Below are positions 1 to 9,033 of a stretch of DNA of 64,000 nt, piece after piece. A program made the position numbers and the translations under genes. This DNA comes from Farysia itapuensis (lineage: Eukaryota; Basidiomycota; Ustilaginomycetes; Ustilaginales; Ustilaginaceae): the NCBI GenBank assembly GCA_023212645.1, contig JALBYC010000010.1, forward strand, positions 248,001 to 312,000, given 5' to 3'. The stretch's first letter is position 1, and each line of letters starts with the position of its first letter. The notes beneath the pieces were generated by a model. The model was not told the DNA's origin, did no database searches, and saw nothing but the letters and a program-made list of their open reading frames with translations.

Positions 1-385
1 TGCCGGACACTCAGTACCCGAGGAACATCGATCCAAGTGGACAGACGGCTCGGGTCGGTTCTTGGTCGATGGCTTCCCACGAAAGATGGACCAAGCACTG
101 AAATTCGACGAAACTGTCTGTCTGTCCCAATTCGTTTTGTTCTTGTATGCTACCGAGGCTGTCATGCTCGAACGGCTTCTGGAGCGTGGCAAGACGAGCG
201 GCAGGGCCGACGATAACATCGAGTCAATCAAGAAGCGCTTCGAGACTTTTGTCAATACATCGATGCCCGTCGTCGAACACTACCGTAAGCAAAATAGGGT
301 AGTCGAGGTGGACGCTATTAAGCCTGTGGATCAGGTTTACGCTGACATCAAGCAGGCCATGGACCGAACTTTTGCTCAGCGCTAG
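1..385 (+). CDS. URA6: UMP/CMP kinase (URA6-like), 3' part
   Basis: This is the C-terminal part of a nucleoside monophosphate kinase that transfers phosphate from ATP to UMP or CMP in pyrimidine nucleotide synthesis. The reading frame enters from the window edge, with codons in phase from base 2, and stops at TAG 383-385. The motif FLVDGFPRKMDQALKF is the NMP-binding signature of the Ura6/cytosolic UMP-CMP kinase group. The lid region follows (ERLLERGKTSGRADDN), including the arginines that contact both nucleotides. The Walker A loop lies upstream, outside the window. An upstream intron inside bases 1-60 cannot be excluded, because the residues just before FLVDGF are not conserved enough to judge. 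Confidence 0.9.
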   Translation, partial: AGHSVPEEHRSKWTDGSGRFLVDGFPRKMDQALKFDETVCLSQFVLFLYATEAVMLERLLERGKTSGRADDNIESIKKRFETFVNTSMPVVEHYRKQNRVVEVDAIKPVDQVYADIKQAMDRTFAQR

Positions 386-551
386 GGAGTCAACAAAGCG
401 CCACACCCAATGTCTGTTAAAATCTCTCAGCAGTGCCCAACGTTCATATCTATATTGCCTTACAGAGGGCCAGTTATTTCAACGTCAACAGTAGACACAG
501 ACATTGCTCCACTATGGGGGGTTTTTTTTTGAACTGGCTGGTTTGGCATGT

Positions 552-1949
552 CTATTGCAGATGCTGGAGCGTGGTTGCTACATCAGATATTCGTGATTGT
601 AGAGACTCGATGTTCGCCTGCGTGGCGACACGGTTCTGCTCCATGTTGGCTTCCATGCGGGTCAAGAGCTGGCTAAGCTCCTCAGTCTGCTGACGATGGG
701 CGTCTGTTTTGCTTTGCAGATGATCGAGAGACGTTTTGAATTGAGCTGCAGATGCGTGCAAGTCACTGAGGGTCTGAAGGCGATTCAGAACTGGCAGTAC
801 GATGGGCAGGAGTGGCTCCAGTCGATTCGCTACTTGGAACAGGTGCTCTAATTGTGTAACATCAGCCGGAGTGAGTGCAGTCTTTTCACGATCCTTAGAC
901 TCCGATTGTCGCTCCCCAACGTTAGAGCTGATATCCTTTCGCACATCGCGCACGCGGTCCATTTCGGTGACCAGCACCTTAACCCGGCGAGAAATGGTAT
1001 CCAGGTGTCTTGGTTGAGACAACAGAGACAGCTGCGACTCGAGTCGAGACAGGGTCGATAACAGTGGTCGAGGTACTGTATCTTGATCCGATACGCTTTG
1101 TTGGAAGCCCAAGACCGTCTCTAATTCGGAGAGCCTTGCGTCAAGTACGGCGACATCCGTGTTCCTCGCCGGGATCTGACCCTTGTCTTTCTGATCTCGT
1201 GTTTCGGTCGAGATGGGATTTCTCGGCTGCGACAGAAGTCGGACCATCGAGTTCACATTCTCGTCGCTTAGCTCACCTTGCGCATCAGCAACAGCGCGGG
1301 AGTTCAGCTGCGCGAGTCGTGTTTGTAGAGCTTCAAGTTGTGCGACCAGAGCTTGTGGAAGAATCGTAGCCTTTTGTTCAGATTCTTCTTGCCATGCAGT
1401 CCCTTGTGCGGCAAGTTCAGCCTCCAAAAAATCCGTCTCGTACTTGAGTTCGCGCAGTCGATCAACAGCACTTTCTTGGCGTCTGTTACCGAGAGAATAG
1501 AGACCCGTTTCGAATCCAGCGTCAATGGGTGTTGAAGAGCTGCCAGCAGATTTTCGCTCTTTCGTTGTCCTTACTCTGCCGGAGAAGTCGACGCGCGCAC
1601 TGTCCAGCCCGGTCGCACGGCCAAATCTAGCAGCGGCGTTAGTGGGGCTCAACGGATTGCTGTCAATGTCAACGTTCGGAGCGCTAGAGGGCGCGGAGCC
1701 TTTGTGCTTTCTCAGCGTAGCTGTACCACTGTCCGAGTCGTGAGCGGAGTCGCTTGAGTCGGTAGCGTCATCGCCTTCGCTGCTGGTCGTTCTGCGACGC
1801 GTTGCAGTCGACGAAAGATGGGCGTCCTGCCGCTTTCCAGATTCATAGAGGTCTGGCGCTGTGGTGTCGACATCTGGAAGGTTTCCATACTTGGTATGAG
1901 AAGCGCTCAAGCTTCGACCTGCATCATCCGATAAATTCCCCACCATCAT
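552..1949 (-). CDS. Dynactin subunit 2 (dynamitin, Jnm1-like)
   Basis: This is a 465-residue predicted dynamitin, the shoulder subunit that links the p150 arm to the Arp1 filament in dynactin, the cofactor of cytoplasmic dynein. The N-terminus carries the family signature KYGNLPDVDTTAPDLYES at about residues 20-37. A Ser/Asp-rich low-complexity stretch follows to about residue 100, and then long heptad-rich coiled coils to the C-terminus (for example DRLRELKYETDFLEAELAAQ), as in other dynamitins. Two ATGs lie in tandem at 1949 and 1946, and either may serve as start. No intron is needed. It is convergent with the UMP kinase (166 bases between stops) and divergent from the permease. The assignment rests on the N-terminal signature plus coiled-coil architecture. 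Confidence 0.85.
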   Translation of the reverse strand: MMVGNLSDDAGRSLSASHTKYGNLPDVDTTAPDLYESGKRQDAHLSSTATRRRTTSSEGDDATDSSDSAHDSDSGTATLRKHKGSAPSSAPNVDIDSNPLSPTNAAARFGRATGLDSARVDFSGRVRTTKERKSAGSSSTPIDAGFETGLYSLGNRRQESAVDRLRELKYETDFLEAELAAQGTAWQEESEQKATILPQALVAQLEALQTRLAQLNSRAVADAQGELSDENVNSMVRLLSQPRNPISTETRDQKDKGQIPARNTDVAVLDARLSELETVLGFQQSVSDQDTVPRPLLSTLSRLESQLSLLSQPRHLDTISRRVKVLVTEMDRVRDVRKDISSNVGERQSESKDREKTALTPADVTQLEHLFQVANRLEPLLPIVLPVLNRLQTLSDLHASAAQFKTSLDHLQSKTDAHRQQTEELSQLLTRMEANMEQNRVATQANIESLQSRISDVATTLQHLQ

Positions 1950-2071
1950 GCGTCGAGAGTAGCAAGATGGTTCAAGAACTTCAAGGTGTGTACTTGTCCT
2001 GTGTTGCCGTGTTGGTGTCAGGTGTTGGTGATGACTAAGCTTTACGTTTGAGTAGAAGAATTCGAATCAGG

Positions 2072-2108
2072 GAGTCAGGGAGTCAGGGACCTCAGGGTAG
2101 TCGAGTCA
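2072..2108. promoter_or_regulatory. Cluster of three GAGTCA (TGACTC) motifs in a divergent promoter
   Basis: The 282 bases between the dynamitin and permease starts contain GAGTCA at 2072-2077, 2080-2085 and 2103-2108. The first two lie in a short tandem of GAGTCAGG. TGACTC is the core of the Gcn4/AP-1-type bZIP site. A regulatory role is inferred from sequence and position only. Confidence 0.4.
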
Positions 2109-2231
2109 GGGTCCTGGAACAAATTGTGATTTCGGAGCGATTTACGTACACGGCTTTGGCGGTTTGCCAGATAGATTCCTCGATTCCTTCCTTGTCACCT
2201 TCCACTGTTATCTTCTTCGGGTATCAGCATA

Positions 2232-3803
2232 ATGAGCGGAGCAGCGCCACATAGAGGTCATACAGAGCACGAAAGTGACCTGGAGCGGAGCCGACCGTTT
2301 GCTCCCCGTGACGATGCTGAATCCTCCAACGACAGCTTGGCAAAACCCAGTACAGACCGCTCAAACTCAATCACTCGCAGATTTGACAGCTGGTCTCGGA
2401 AGCTAAACAGAGTATGGGTCGAAAGCATCGGCATTCGTCCCTTGACCTTAGCTGAACGTACGGGCGAACACTGGTGGTCTGTGTCCCTGCTCTGGTTCTC
2501 GGTAAACGTTAATGTACTCTCCTTCTCAGCAGGAACGCTGGCCTCGGTGCTCGAGATGGACATGAAGTCGGCTTTGCTCACAATCCTTTTTGTCGGAGGA
2601 TTCTGCAGTCTTTTCCCAGCTTATTTCAGCCTCTTTGGGCCCATGCTTGGCTTCCGACAAATGGTACATTGCCGTTTCTCATTTGGCTACGTCGGCGCAA
2701 GTCTTATATGTTTGCTCAATGCGGCCACCATGCTGGGCTACTGCATCCTCAATTCGATTGTTGGCGGACAGACACTCTCTGCTGTCTCAGCACGCAGCGA
2801 TGGAACCACTAGTCTGACGCCGGACGTTGGCATCGTCATCGCCGCCATCATCTCTTTGGCCATTTCCTTCTCCGGCATTCGGGTTTTGCACTATTTCGAA
2901 CGCTGGCTGTGGTTGCCCGTTCTCATTTGCTTTCTGGTGCTGATTGGAAAAGCCGGAACTGGTCCTCAAGGCCTGCACGTAGCACCCAACCAGCCTGAGC
3001 CCAACGCTAGGTCCATCCTAGGATTTGCTGCTATTATTGCAGGTTTCGTCATCTCATACTCTGCTCTTGTCTCCGATGTGTCGCATTACCTCAGGCCCGA
3101 CGTCAACAAGCACAAGCTCTTCTGGAGCGTATATTTCGGCTTTTTCCTCTCCTGCGTTCCTTTTCTGATGATTGGCGCCGCATTTGCCTGTTCTTCCTAT
3201 GACAATCCGGAGTGGACAGAGGCTTTGTCCGTGTCTTCTGGTACTTTCTTCCAGTTGGTTCTGGCGGGCACCCTTGGCAACTTTGGCAAATTTTTGGTAG
3301 TCTTACTGGCGCTGTCCGTGACAGGCAATATCTCAGCAACCATTTACAGCTTCGGTCTGACATTTCAGACTATGATTCCCTATCTTGGGCTGGTGCCCCG
3401 TTTCTTCTGGCCATTCTTCGCAACCGCCATTTTCTTGCCGCTCGCCATTGTGGGCCACAGCAAGTTCTACGAGACTTTGACCAACTTCACAGCAGTGCTT
3501 GGCTACTGGTCTAGTCTCTACGTGGGAGTGGTCATGGCAGATCACGTCATTCTTCGCAGAGCACGATACGAGTCGTACAACTCCAAGATCTGGAACGATT
3601 GGAGGAGACTCCCCCCCGGCATTGCTGCTATCGGAGCTAGCATCGTCTCACTCGCCGTCGTCATTCCTAGCATTGATCAGGTATGGTTCACTGGTCCAAT
3701 TGCACTTCGAGCGGGCGACCTTGGATTTGAGACTGGGCTTGTTGCCAGCTTCCTTCTCTATATCCCTTTTAGACTCTTAGAGCAAAAACTTTTCGGCAGA
3801 TAG
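2232..3803 (+). CDS. NCS1-family permease (Fcy2/Tpn1-like)
   Basis: This is a 523-residue membrane transporter of the nucleobase:cation symporter-1 family, whose fungal members carry purines, cytosine or vitamin B6 across the plasma membrane. The N-terminal about 75 residues are hydrophilic. The conserved entry motif follows (RPLTLAERTGEHWWSVSLLW, about residues 69-88), and then about twelve hydrophobic segments. The region reading GPMLGFRQMVHCRFSFGY matches the TM3 area of Fcy2-type proteins. The end, RLLEQKLFGR, is a short basic cytoplasmic tail. The ATG at 2232 follows a short leader, and length is normal for the family. Substrate cannot be decided from sequence: Fcy2-type (cytosine/purine) and Tpn1-type (pyridoxine) proteins are close relatives. 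It is divergent from dynamitin and convergent with OST3. Confidence 0.88.
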   Translation: MSGAAPHRGHTEHESDLERSRPFAPRDDAESSNDSLAKPSTDRSNSITRRFDSWSRKLNRVWVESIGIRPLTLAERTGEHWWSVSLLWFSVNVNVLSFSAGTLASVLEMDMKSALLTILFVGGFCSLFPAYFSLFGPMLGFRQMVHCRFSFGYVGASLICLLNAATMLGYCILNSIVGGQTLSAVSARSDGTTSLTPDVGIVIAAIISLAISFSGIRVLHYFERWLWLPVLICFLVLIGKAGTGPQGLHVAPNQPEPNARSILGFAAIIAGFVISYSALVSDVSHYLRPDVNKHKLFWSVYFGFFLSCVPFLMIGAAFACSSYDNPEWTEALSVSSGTFFQLVLAGTLGNFGKFLVVLLALSVTGNISATIYSFGLTFQTMIPYLGLVPRFFWPFFATAIFLPLAIVGHSKFYETLTNFTAVLGYWSSLYVGVVMADHVILRRARYESYNSKIWNDWRRLPPGIAAIGASIVSLAVVIPSIDQVWFTGPIALRAGDLGFETGLVASFLLYIPFRLLEQKLFGR

Positions 3804-3918
3804 ATCTCATGGACATGATGGTCACCGCATTCGCATACTTCCATATCACATAGATGTAACAAGATTCTACTAGTTTTGCCCATATAATGAGAGCAATCGT
3901 CTATTCTGGCGACGCAAC

Positions 3919-4966
3919 TCAGAAAAAGAGTCGGAATGGGTAGCTTGGGCTGTAGACAAGAAAGGGTCATTTGTCAGTAGCAAGGACGGCTTGCTTTTAC
4001 TCGGTGTACTTACTTTTTCATTCGGAACACCAGAAAGAGAACGCTGAAGGTGCACAGAAAGATGGCCGACCAGACGTACACGCCGGCTCTCTGGCGCGTC
4101 GGATCTCTCTGAGCAGGCACAAGCACAGTGAGTGCGACGAAACTGAACGCCAATAAGGAATAGAGGCCAGCAACAATTTGGGTTTCAACGCCATATTGGT
4201 TCTGAAAGCCTCCGGCGATGTACTCAGGTCTGCCACCTTGGCCTACTGCTACATAAGGAGCGCCTCGGATCGAATTCCACATCTGGCCGGAAGTGAAGAT
4301 GATCATTGTGCTGAGACACACCAACATCCAGAAAGGCTTGGACGACTTGAGAAACATGGGCGCATACGGCGCCAAGAAAAACATCGAGGTGGCTAGCACG
4401 ATCATTGCGGTCACCGTGATTGAAATTAGTTTTACGTTGAGCGGTTTCCTGTACTTGAACGTGACTTTGAGGGTGCGTTCGAGATGGGTAGCAACTGTGT
4501 CTGCTTCAAAGCCATTGACATTGAAGTCGTAGCTAACGTGCTCTGGGCTTGGATTCTTCTCCGTGGGCGCTGGAAACGTGAACAGGACAGGTGCGTGCTG
4601 TAGCTTGTACTGCGCGAACACCTGCCGACCTCGCGAGAATTCGACCTTGACGAATACATTCTGCGATTTCAATGACTTGTTTTTGCTCCATTGAGCTGTA
4701 AGGGCCTCAAACTGCGGCTGAAAGCTCAGACAGGGTCCGCATTTGATAGTGCCATCTGTTGTTGTCAGCAATGCTGTCACGGCAAAGTCCCTTGGCTGCG
4801 CAGTGATTGCCAGGAAGTCTTGGCCGTCAATGTCCAAATAGCCATTCGAAGAAGCCTGAATACGTTTGAACAATTCCAACTGCTTCGACTTTTGCGCCAG
4901 GCAGAAAGGTGACTGCAGCAGAACCAACACTGCGCAAACAGCAGGTAGCAATTGTACTAACTGCAT
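3919..4966 (-). CDS. OST3: Oligosaccharyltransferase subunit OST3/OST6 (two exons)
   Basis: This encodes the thioredoxin-like subunit of the ER oligosaccharyltransferase, which forms transient disulfides with substrates to favour N-glycosylation. A signal peptide (about 24 residues) precedes a lumenal thioredoxin domain with the redox motif CGPC (about residue 77). Four hydrophobic segments follow from about residue 185. The continuous frame stops at 4010, but a donor GTAAGT at 4013 and an acceptor TCTACAG ending at 3950 define a 64-base intron. Splicing exon 1 (4966-4014) to exon 2 (3949-3919) changes the end to MKNPSYPFRLFF, which resembles the YP(F/Y)-type tails of Ost3/TUSC3 proteins. The spliced protein has 327 residues. 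Confidence 0.9.
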
Positions 4967-5148
4967 CGTGACGGGATACTATGTGGTAGATGGAAGGAGG
5001 CGAACTAACGTCCGTGCGGTGCTTCCATCCTTCGTGCTTGGTTGATTCGTGCTTTTCCGCGTTCCGTGTTCCGTGCGATAATTTTGCAGCAGAGTGGGCC
5101 AGGGTCCCCTGAACCTGCGAAACGTCCGTACGTCCACTAGAACAAGCC

Positions 5149-5156
5149 TATATAAA
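5149..5156 (+). promoter_or_regulatory. TATA box of the LisH-WD40 gene
   Basis: TATATAAA lies about 75-83 bases upstream of the ATG at 5232, in the divergent promoter shared with OST3. Position and sequence fit a canonical TATA element. Confidence 0.6.
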
Positions 5157-5231
5157 TCGCTATCCACCTCACAGGCTCATGGAACTCGGTAGCAGTCACT
5201 CTGACACAGTCGACCACAGAGCTCAGTGACT

Positions 5232-7610
5232 ATGCCTGCAACGCCGTTGACGGTCCCGTCGTCTCCCCAGACATCAAGTCCGATTCCTCGACTAAGCAGC
5301 AGTGTCGACTCAGCTCCACTAGTCGGGGCATCGAGCCATGTTGCGCCTTCCTCCGACCTGGTAGATCGTATCAAAGGACTTGGAATCAACTCTGATCCTA
5401 CAGCTTCTTCCTCGGCAACAGCATTACCCGCAGGTGACACAAAGCAAACCTGGAAACGGAGGAAACAGGTACTTCTTGCAGACGCAAAGGACCACACTCT
5501 CGCTGACCTACAGCTTCACGGCTTACGGCCCCCACCCTACGTATTTCGTCCCTCATACCACAACTCGTCCATACTAGGACCATCGCTCGGGCAGACAGTT
5601 GGCAACTCTGCTGCCCTTATTGGTCAAGCCTCCACTCGCGACGGTCATGCGAACCAGGCTACTTTTGCTTCGTCACGAACTGCTGTGCTGAGACCGGACG
5701 ATGCCAATGTACGGAATGATATTATACGAATGATTGACCAATGGCTTGCTGACGAAGGATTCGGCGCCACTCGTCAATTGTTGATGGACGAAGCCGGCTT
5801 AAAGCGACAAGAGAGAGAAGAAGCCGGTTACGATGCCCGTAAGCTTCGAGGCTACATCCTTGAGGGTGATTGGCCAGAGATTGATAAATTGCTCTCTAAG
5901 CCAGTGGTCAAAATTCACAAGGCGTTCCTATACGCAATATACAAGCAGCAATTCTTGGAGCACGTCGAGCACCGAGAGTTTCAAAAGGCATTCACCTTTC
6001 TCAACAAACGCTTAAAGCCCCTTGAACACTACCAGCCGCACCCTTCAGAGTTTCGAGATCTCTGCTACCTACTCTCGGCCAAAGCAGTAACGGATGCTCC
6101 TTCATTTACTGCTTGGGAGGGCATTCAGCCTGCCCGCGAGAAGCTGGTGATGGAATTCGCAGCAATGCTTGAACAAGATTGGATGGAGAAAGAGGCCGGC
6201 TTACCTGGCTCTGGAGCTGTCAACGGAAGCGCCTCTAACGGTACGAATCATTCGGGCAAAAATGCCGCCGGGGTCCCCGGGCTGAATCGGCCTGAGTCTG
6301 GATCGTCTGGATTTGCCAATGGCTCCGATCCAACATCGTTGGACGATGGTCTCCTAGGCGATGGTCTGTCAACCGCCAATGCCGCTGCTGCTGCCTCGCA
6401 CGGGTATACTTATGTGCCACCGCATCGCCTTCTGACAATGCTGCATCAAGCTGTAGCGTATCAAGTCGAATTTGCGCGCTATCACCCCAAGAAGGCGCCA
6501 GTGATCACAGGTCTGCTGCATGACTATACAGGCTTTATTGTGCCCAACTCGGTGGCTCACACCATGCGCGGTCACCGCAAAAATGTCAAAAGTGTTCGTT
6601 TCGTTGGCGAAGAGGGACGGAAGCTCGTCAGCGGAAGCAGTGACAACACCGTGCGCCTGTGGAACTCAAACACGGGCCGATGCGAAGGTGTGCTTGAAGG
6701 TCATCGCAGCAGAGTATGGGATGTCGACTCAACTCGTAGCGGCAATCATGTCGCTTCTGCTTCAGGCGACTCTACGGTCAAGGTGTGGAACGTAGAGAAT
6801 GGCCAGTGTCGAACCACACTTCATGCTGGTGTCGGAGATGTGTACAGCTGTCGCTTTCACCCTGATGAGAGACACCTTGTTGCGTCTGGCTATGACAAGC
6901 TGGTGCGAATGTACGACATTGAGACTGGAACAATCGTCAAGACGTTCACCGGACATCAGCTCGGTATATCATCCGCCATCTACAACCCTCTGGGGAACCT
7001 TATTGTAACCGCGTCGAAGGACACTACTATTCGCTTCTGGGATGTCGTTTCTGGTCTCTGCATCCGTACCATCAACGGTCATCTGGGTGAAGTCACGTCA
7101 GTCGAGATCAACGAAAATGGAACTCTGCTCCTCAGTTCGTCCAAAGACAATTCCAATCGGTTATGGGATATCAGAATGCTTCGCCCTCTCAAACGTTTCA
7201 AAGGGCATCAGAACACGAGCAAGAACTTCATTCGATCTACTTTCGCACATACTTCCCTATTGGTTGGCGGGTCCGAAGATGGACTTATTTACATGTGGGA
7301 TCAAGAGAGCTCCGAGGTGCTACAGACCTTGGAAGGACACGGCCGAGACACATTACATTCTTCCAGTGTGGCAGCTTCTATTGGTGGTAAATCCTACCCA
7401 CGTCTTGCTTCATCGACCTCGGATCTCTCAAGTCTGCTCTCGACTAACAACAATGTTGCTTACGGCGCAGTGTGGAACAAAGCTCAGAGTCTGCTTGCTT
7501 CATGTGGTGATGATTGCACCGTCAAAACGTGGATCTGGGACGAGGGTCGTGATCTTGAATCCACGGCTGACCTTGTTCGGCGTAAAGACGAGACTACGTC
7601 CCACAATTAG
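5232..7610 (+). CDS. LisH-CTLH-WD40 repeat protein
   Basis: This is a 792-residue protein. A disordered Ser/Pro-rich N-terminus leads to a LisH motif at about 163-190 (DIIRMIDQWLADEGFGATRQ) and a CTLH region to about 270. A Ser/Gly/Asn-rich linker and a seven-bladed WD40 propeller follow from about 440 to 780 (GHRKNVKSVRF, GHRSRVWDVD, GHQLGISSAIY, GHLGEVTSVEI and others). LisH-CTLH proteins dimerise; relatives include WDR47 and WDR26/Gid7, the latter a subunit of the GID/CTLH ubiquitin ligase. The helical block after CTLH (LKPLEHYQPHPSEFRDLCYL) recalls WDR47 more than Gid7. Function is therefore left at domain level. The start is the first ATG in frame (5232) after the TATA box. It is convergent with NCS6, 79 bases apart. 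Confidence 0.85.
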   Translation: MPATPLTVPSSPQTSSPIPRLSSSVDSAPLVGASSHVAPSSDLVDRIKGLGINSDPTASSSATALPAGDTKQTWKRRKQVLLADAKDHTLADLQLHGLRPPPYVFRPSYHNSSILGPSLGQTVGNSAALIGQASTRDGHANQATFASSRTAVLRPDDANVRNDIIRMIDQWLADEGFGATRQLLMDEAGLKRQEREEAGYDARKLRGYILEGDWPEIDKLLSKPVVKIHKAFLYAIYKQQFLEHVEHREFQKAFTFLNKRLKPLEHYQPHPSEFRDLCYLLSAKAVTDAPSFTAWEGIQPAREKLVMEFAAMLEQDWMEKEAGLPGSGAVNGSASNGTNHSGKNAAGVPGLNRPESGSSGFANGSDPTSLDDGLLGDGLSTANAAAAASHGYTYVPPHRLLTMLHQAVAYQVEFARYHPKKAPVITGLLHDYTGFIVPNSVAHTMRGHRKNVKSVRFVGEEGRKLVSGSSDNTVRLWNSNTGRCEGVLEGHRSRVWDVDSTRSGNHVASASGDSTVKVWNVENGQCRTTLHAGVGDVYSCRFHPDERHLVASGYDKLVRMYDIETGTIVKTFTGHQLGISSAIYNPLGNLIVTASKDTTIRFWDVVSGLCIRTINGHLGEVTSVEINENGTLLLSSSKDNSNRLWDIRMLRPLKRFKGHQNTSKNFIRSTFAHTSLLVGGSEDGLIYMWDQESSEVLQTLEGHGRDTLHSSSVAASIGGKSYPRLASSTSDLSSLLSTNNNVAYGAVWNKAQSLLASCGDDCTVKTWIWDEGRDLESTADLVRRKDETTSHN

Positions 7611-7689
7611 TTTTGCCAGTCCTTCTCAACATCACGCTTTAGTCGATGATTGCACGTAAGGAACATAATATTACTTTACATGTACTCGA

Positions 7690-8853
7690 CTAGAAGCTGA
7701 GATCTGGCTTGGGGGCGGAAGGTGTTTCGCGGACAACGCCGGTCCACTTGGGTATTCTTCGTTCTGGTCGCGAAGCCGGGGCTGCATCGCCATTTTGACG
7801 AATGTGCTTGATCTTTTTAGATGATTCACTTCCAATACCTAGCTGCGGTGTGCCTTTTTCAAGACCTTCGAGTAAAATGCATGCTTTGCAGACTTTGTTG
7901 GACGAAATATAGCCGCACCGTGAACAATTTTGAAGCTCGGCCTTCTTGCTTTGCTTGACGACGTCTGAGATCTTGAGGTTCTGACCGGATTGAATGATAT
8001 CGACAATCGATGAGGGCCGTATGGATTCGAGATCCTTAAGAAAGGTTCGAGCGTAGCCGCGATACGCGTTCGGCGAGTAGATGCATTCAGTCGAAAAGTA
8101 GTCGAGCTTCTTGAAGTATGCGTACATAACAATCTCCTTTTCGTAGGCGTACATGAATGGCTTGCTCCGTCGAATCCCGCTGCCGCCCGTTCCCAGCCCA
8201 TTCGCAGCGCCACCAGCTCCACATCCTTCGTGTCCCGGCTCGTCAGAGCCATCTGGACCCTTTGTGACAATTTCTGTGCACCTTTCGAGGCGTGCAATGT
8301 CGCCACGCAGGACATTCATTAGGATAGTTTCTGCAACGTCGTCCGCGTTGTGTCCTGTGACGATATGGTCAACTCCAAGTGATGCTGCTCCTCGATCTAG
8401 AGCTTGCCTTCGAAAAACACCACAAAAAGTGCAGTTATTTTTGCGGCCGACAGACTTGACTATGTCGTCCATTGTCCAGCCATACAATTCTCCGTAGCCC
8501 AGCACTTTGAGGGGAAGCTGATATTGCTGTTGGTTGCGCTTCACCGTCTCCAGAGAATCGTCCCTGTAGCCTGTGATGCCTTCATCGATGCTGAGCAGAA
8601 ACAAATCCAGACCATAGTCGTATCGGTCATTTAGCTCCTTCATGCAGTGGGCGAGTACAGTTGAATCCTTGCCGCCTGAAGCACCAATGGCGACTTTGTC
8701 CCCCCGCGTGAAGAGGTTGTTGGATACGATTGTGTGGTGGACCTCTGTCTCGAAGACATAGTAAAAGCATTCCCGGCAAATTTGCTGTCCTGTTTTGGGA
8801 CGACGTAGAACTGCGCGCTCTTTTTCACATATGACGCATTGTTTCGGTGCCAT
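7690..8853 (-). CDS. NCS6: Cytoplasmic tRNA 2-thiolation protein 1 (NCS6/CTU1)
   Basis: This is a 387-residue ATP-pyrophosphatase that, with NCS2/CTU2, puts the 2-thio group on wobble uridine 34 of tRNA-Lys, -Glu and -Gln, using sulfur from Urm1. An N-terminal zinc site is visible (CVICEKE at residues 6-12, then CREC). The PP-loop GASGGKDST (about 57-65) binds ATP, CTFCG lies at about 141-145, and [14 protein letters not shown] follows. The C-terminal zinc motif contains CSRCG and KVCKAC. A Gly/Ala-rich insert at about 205-225 is an oddity of this copy. The length fits the family and the ATG at 8853 begins the usual [13 protein letters not shown] start. No intron is needed. Confidence 0.96.
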   Translation of the reverse strand: MAPKQCVICEKERAVLRRPKTGQQICRECFYYVFETEVHHTIVSNNLFTRGDKVAIGASGGKDSTVLAHCMKELNDRYDYGLDLFLLSIDEGITGYRDDSLETVKRNQQQYQLPLKVLGYGELYGWTMDDIVKSVGRKNNCTFCGVFRRQALDRGAASLGVDHIVTGHNADDVAETILMNVLRGDIARLERCTEIVTKGPDGSDEPGHEGCGAGGAANGLGTGGSGIRRSKPFMYAYEKEIVMYAYFKKLDYFSTECIYSPNAYRGYARTFLKDLESIRPSSIVDIIQSGQNLKISDVVKQSKKAELQNCSRCGYISSNKVCKACILLEGLEKGTPQLGIGSESSKKIKHIRQNGDAAPASRPERRIPKWTGVVRETPSAPKPDLSF

Positions 8854-9033
8854 CCTAGCCGTCTTGAAGATATGTCGTAACTAAGTGGCAACCATGAGTC
8901 CATAACTACATAAGGTGTGTGAGAAGTACCAAATTTTCGAAATCGCCGAAAGTTCAAGTCCGGGATCCGAGTTTTGAGGTGTGGACCAAGCTTTGTTCTT
9001 CCAGTCGAGCATGTCATTACGGCTGCGAACGGT

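Noticed and set aside
518..533. G and T homopolymer run between the UMP kinase and dynamitin
   Set aside because: It is a simple low-complexity tract in a convergent 3' region with no further structure.
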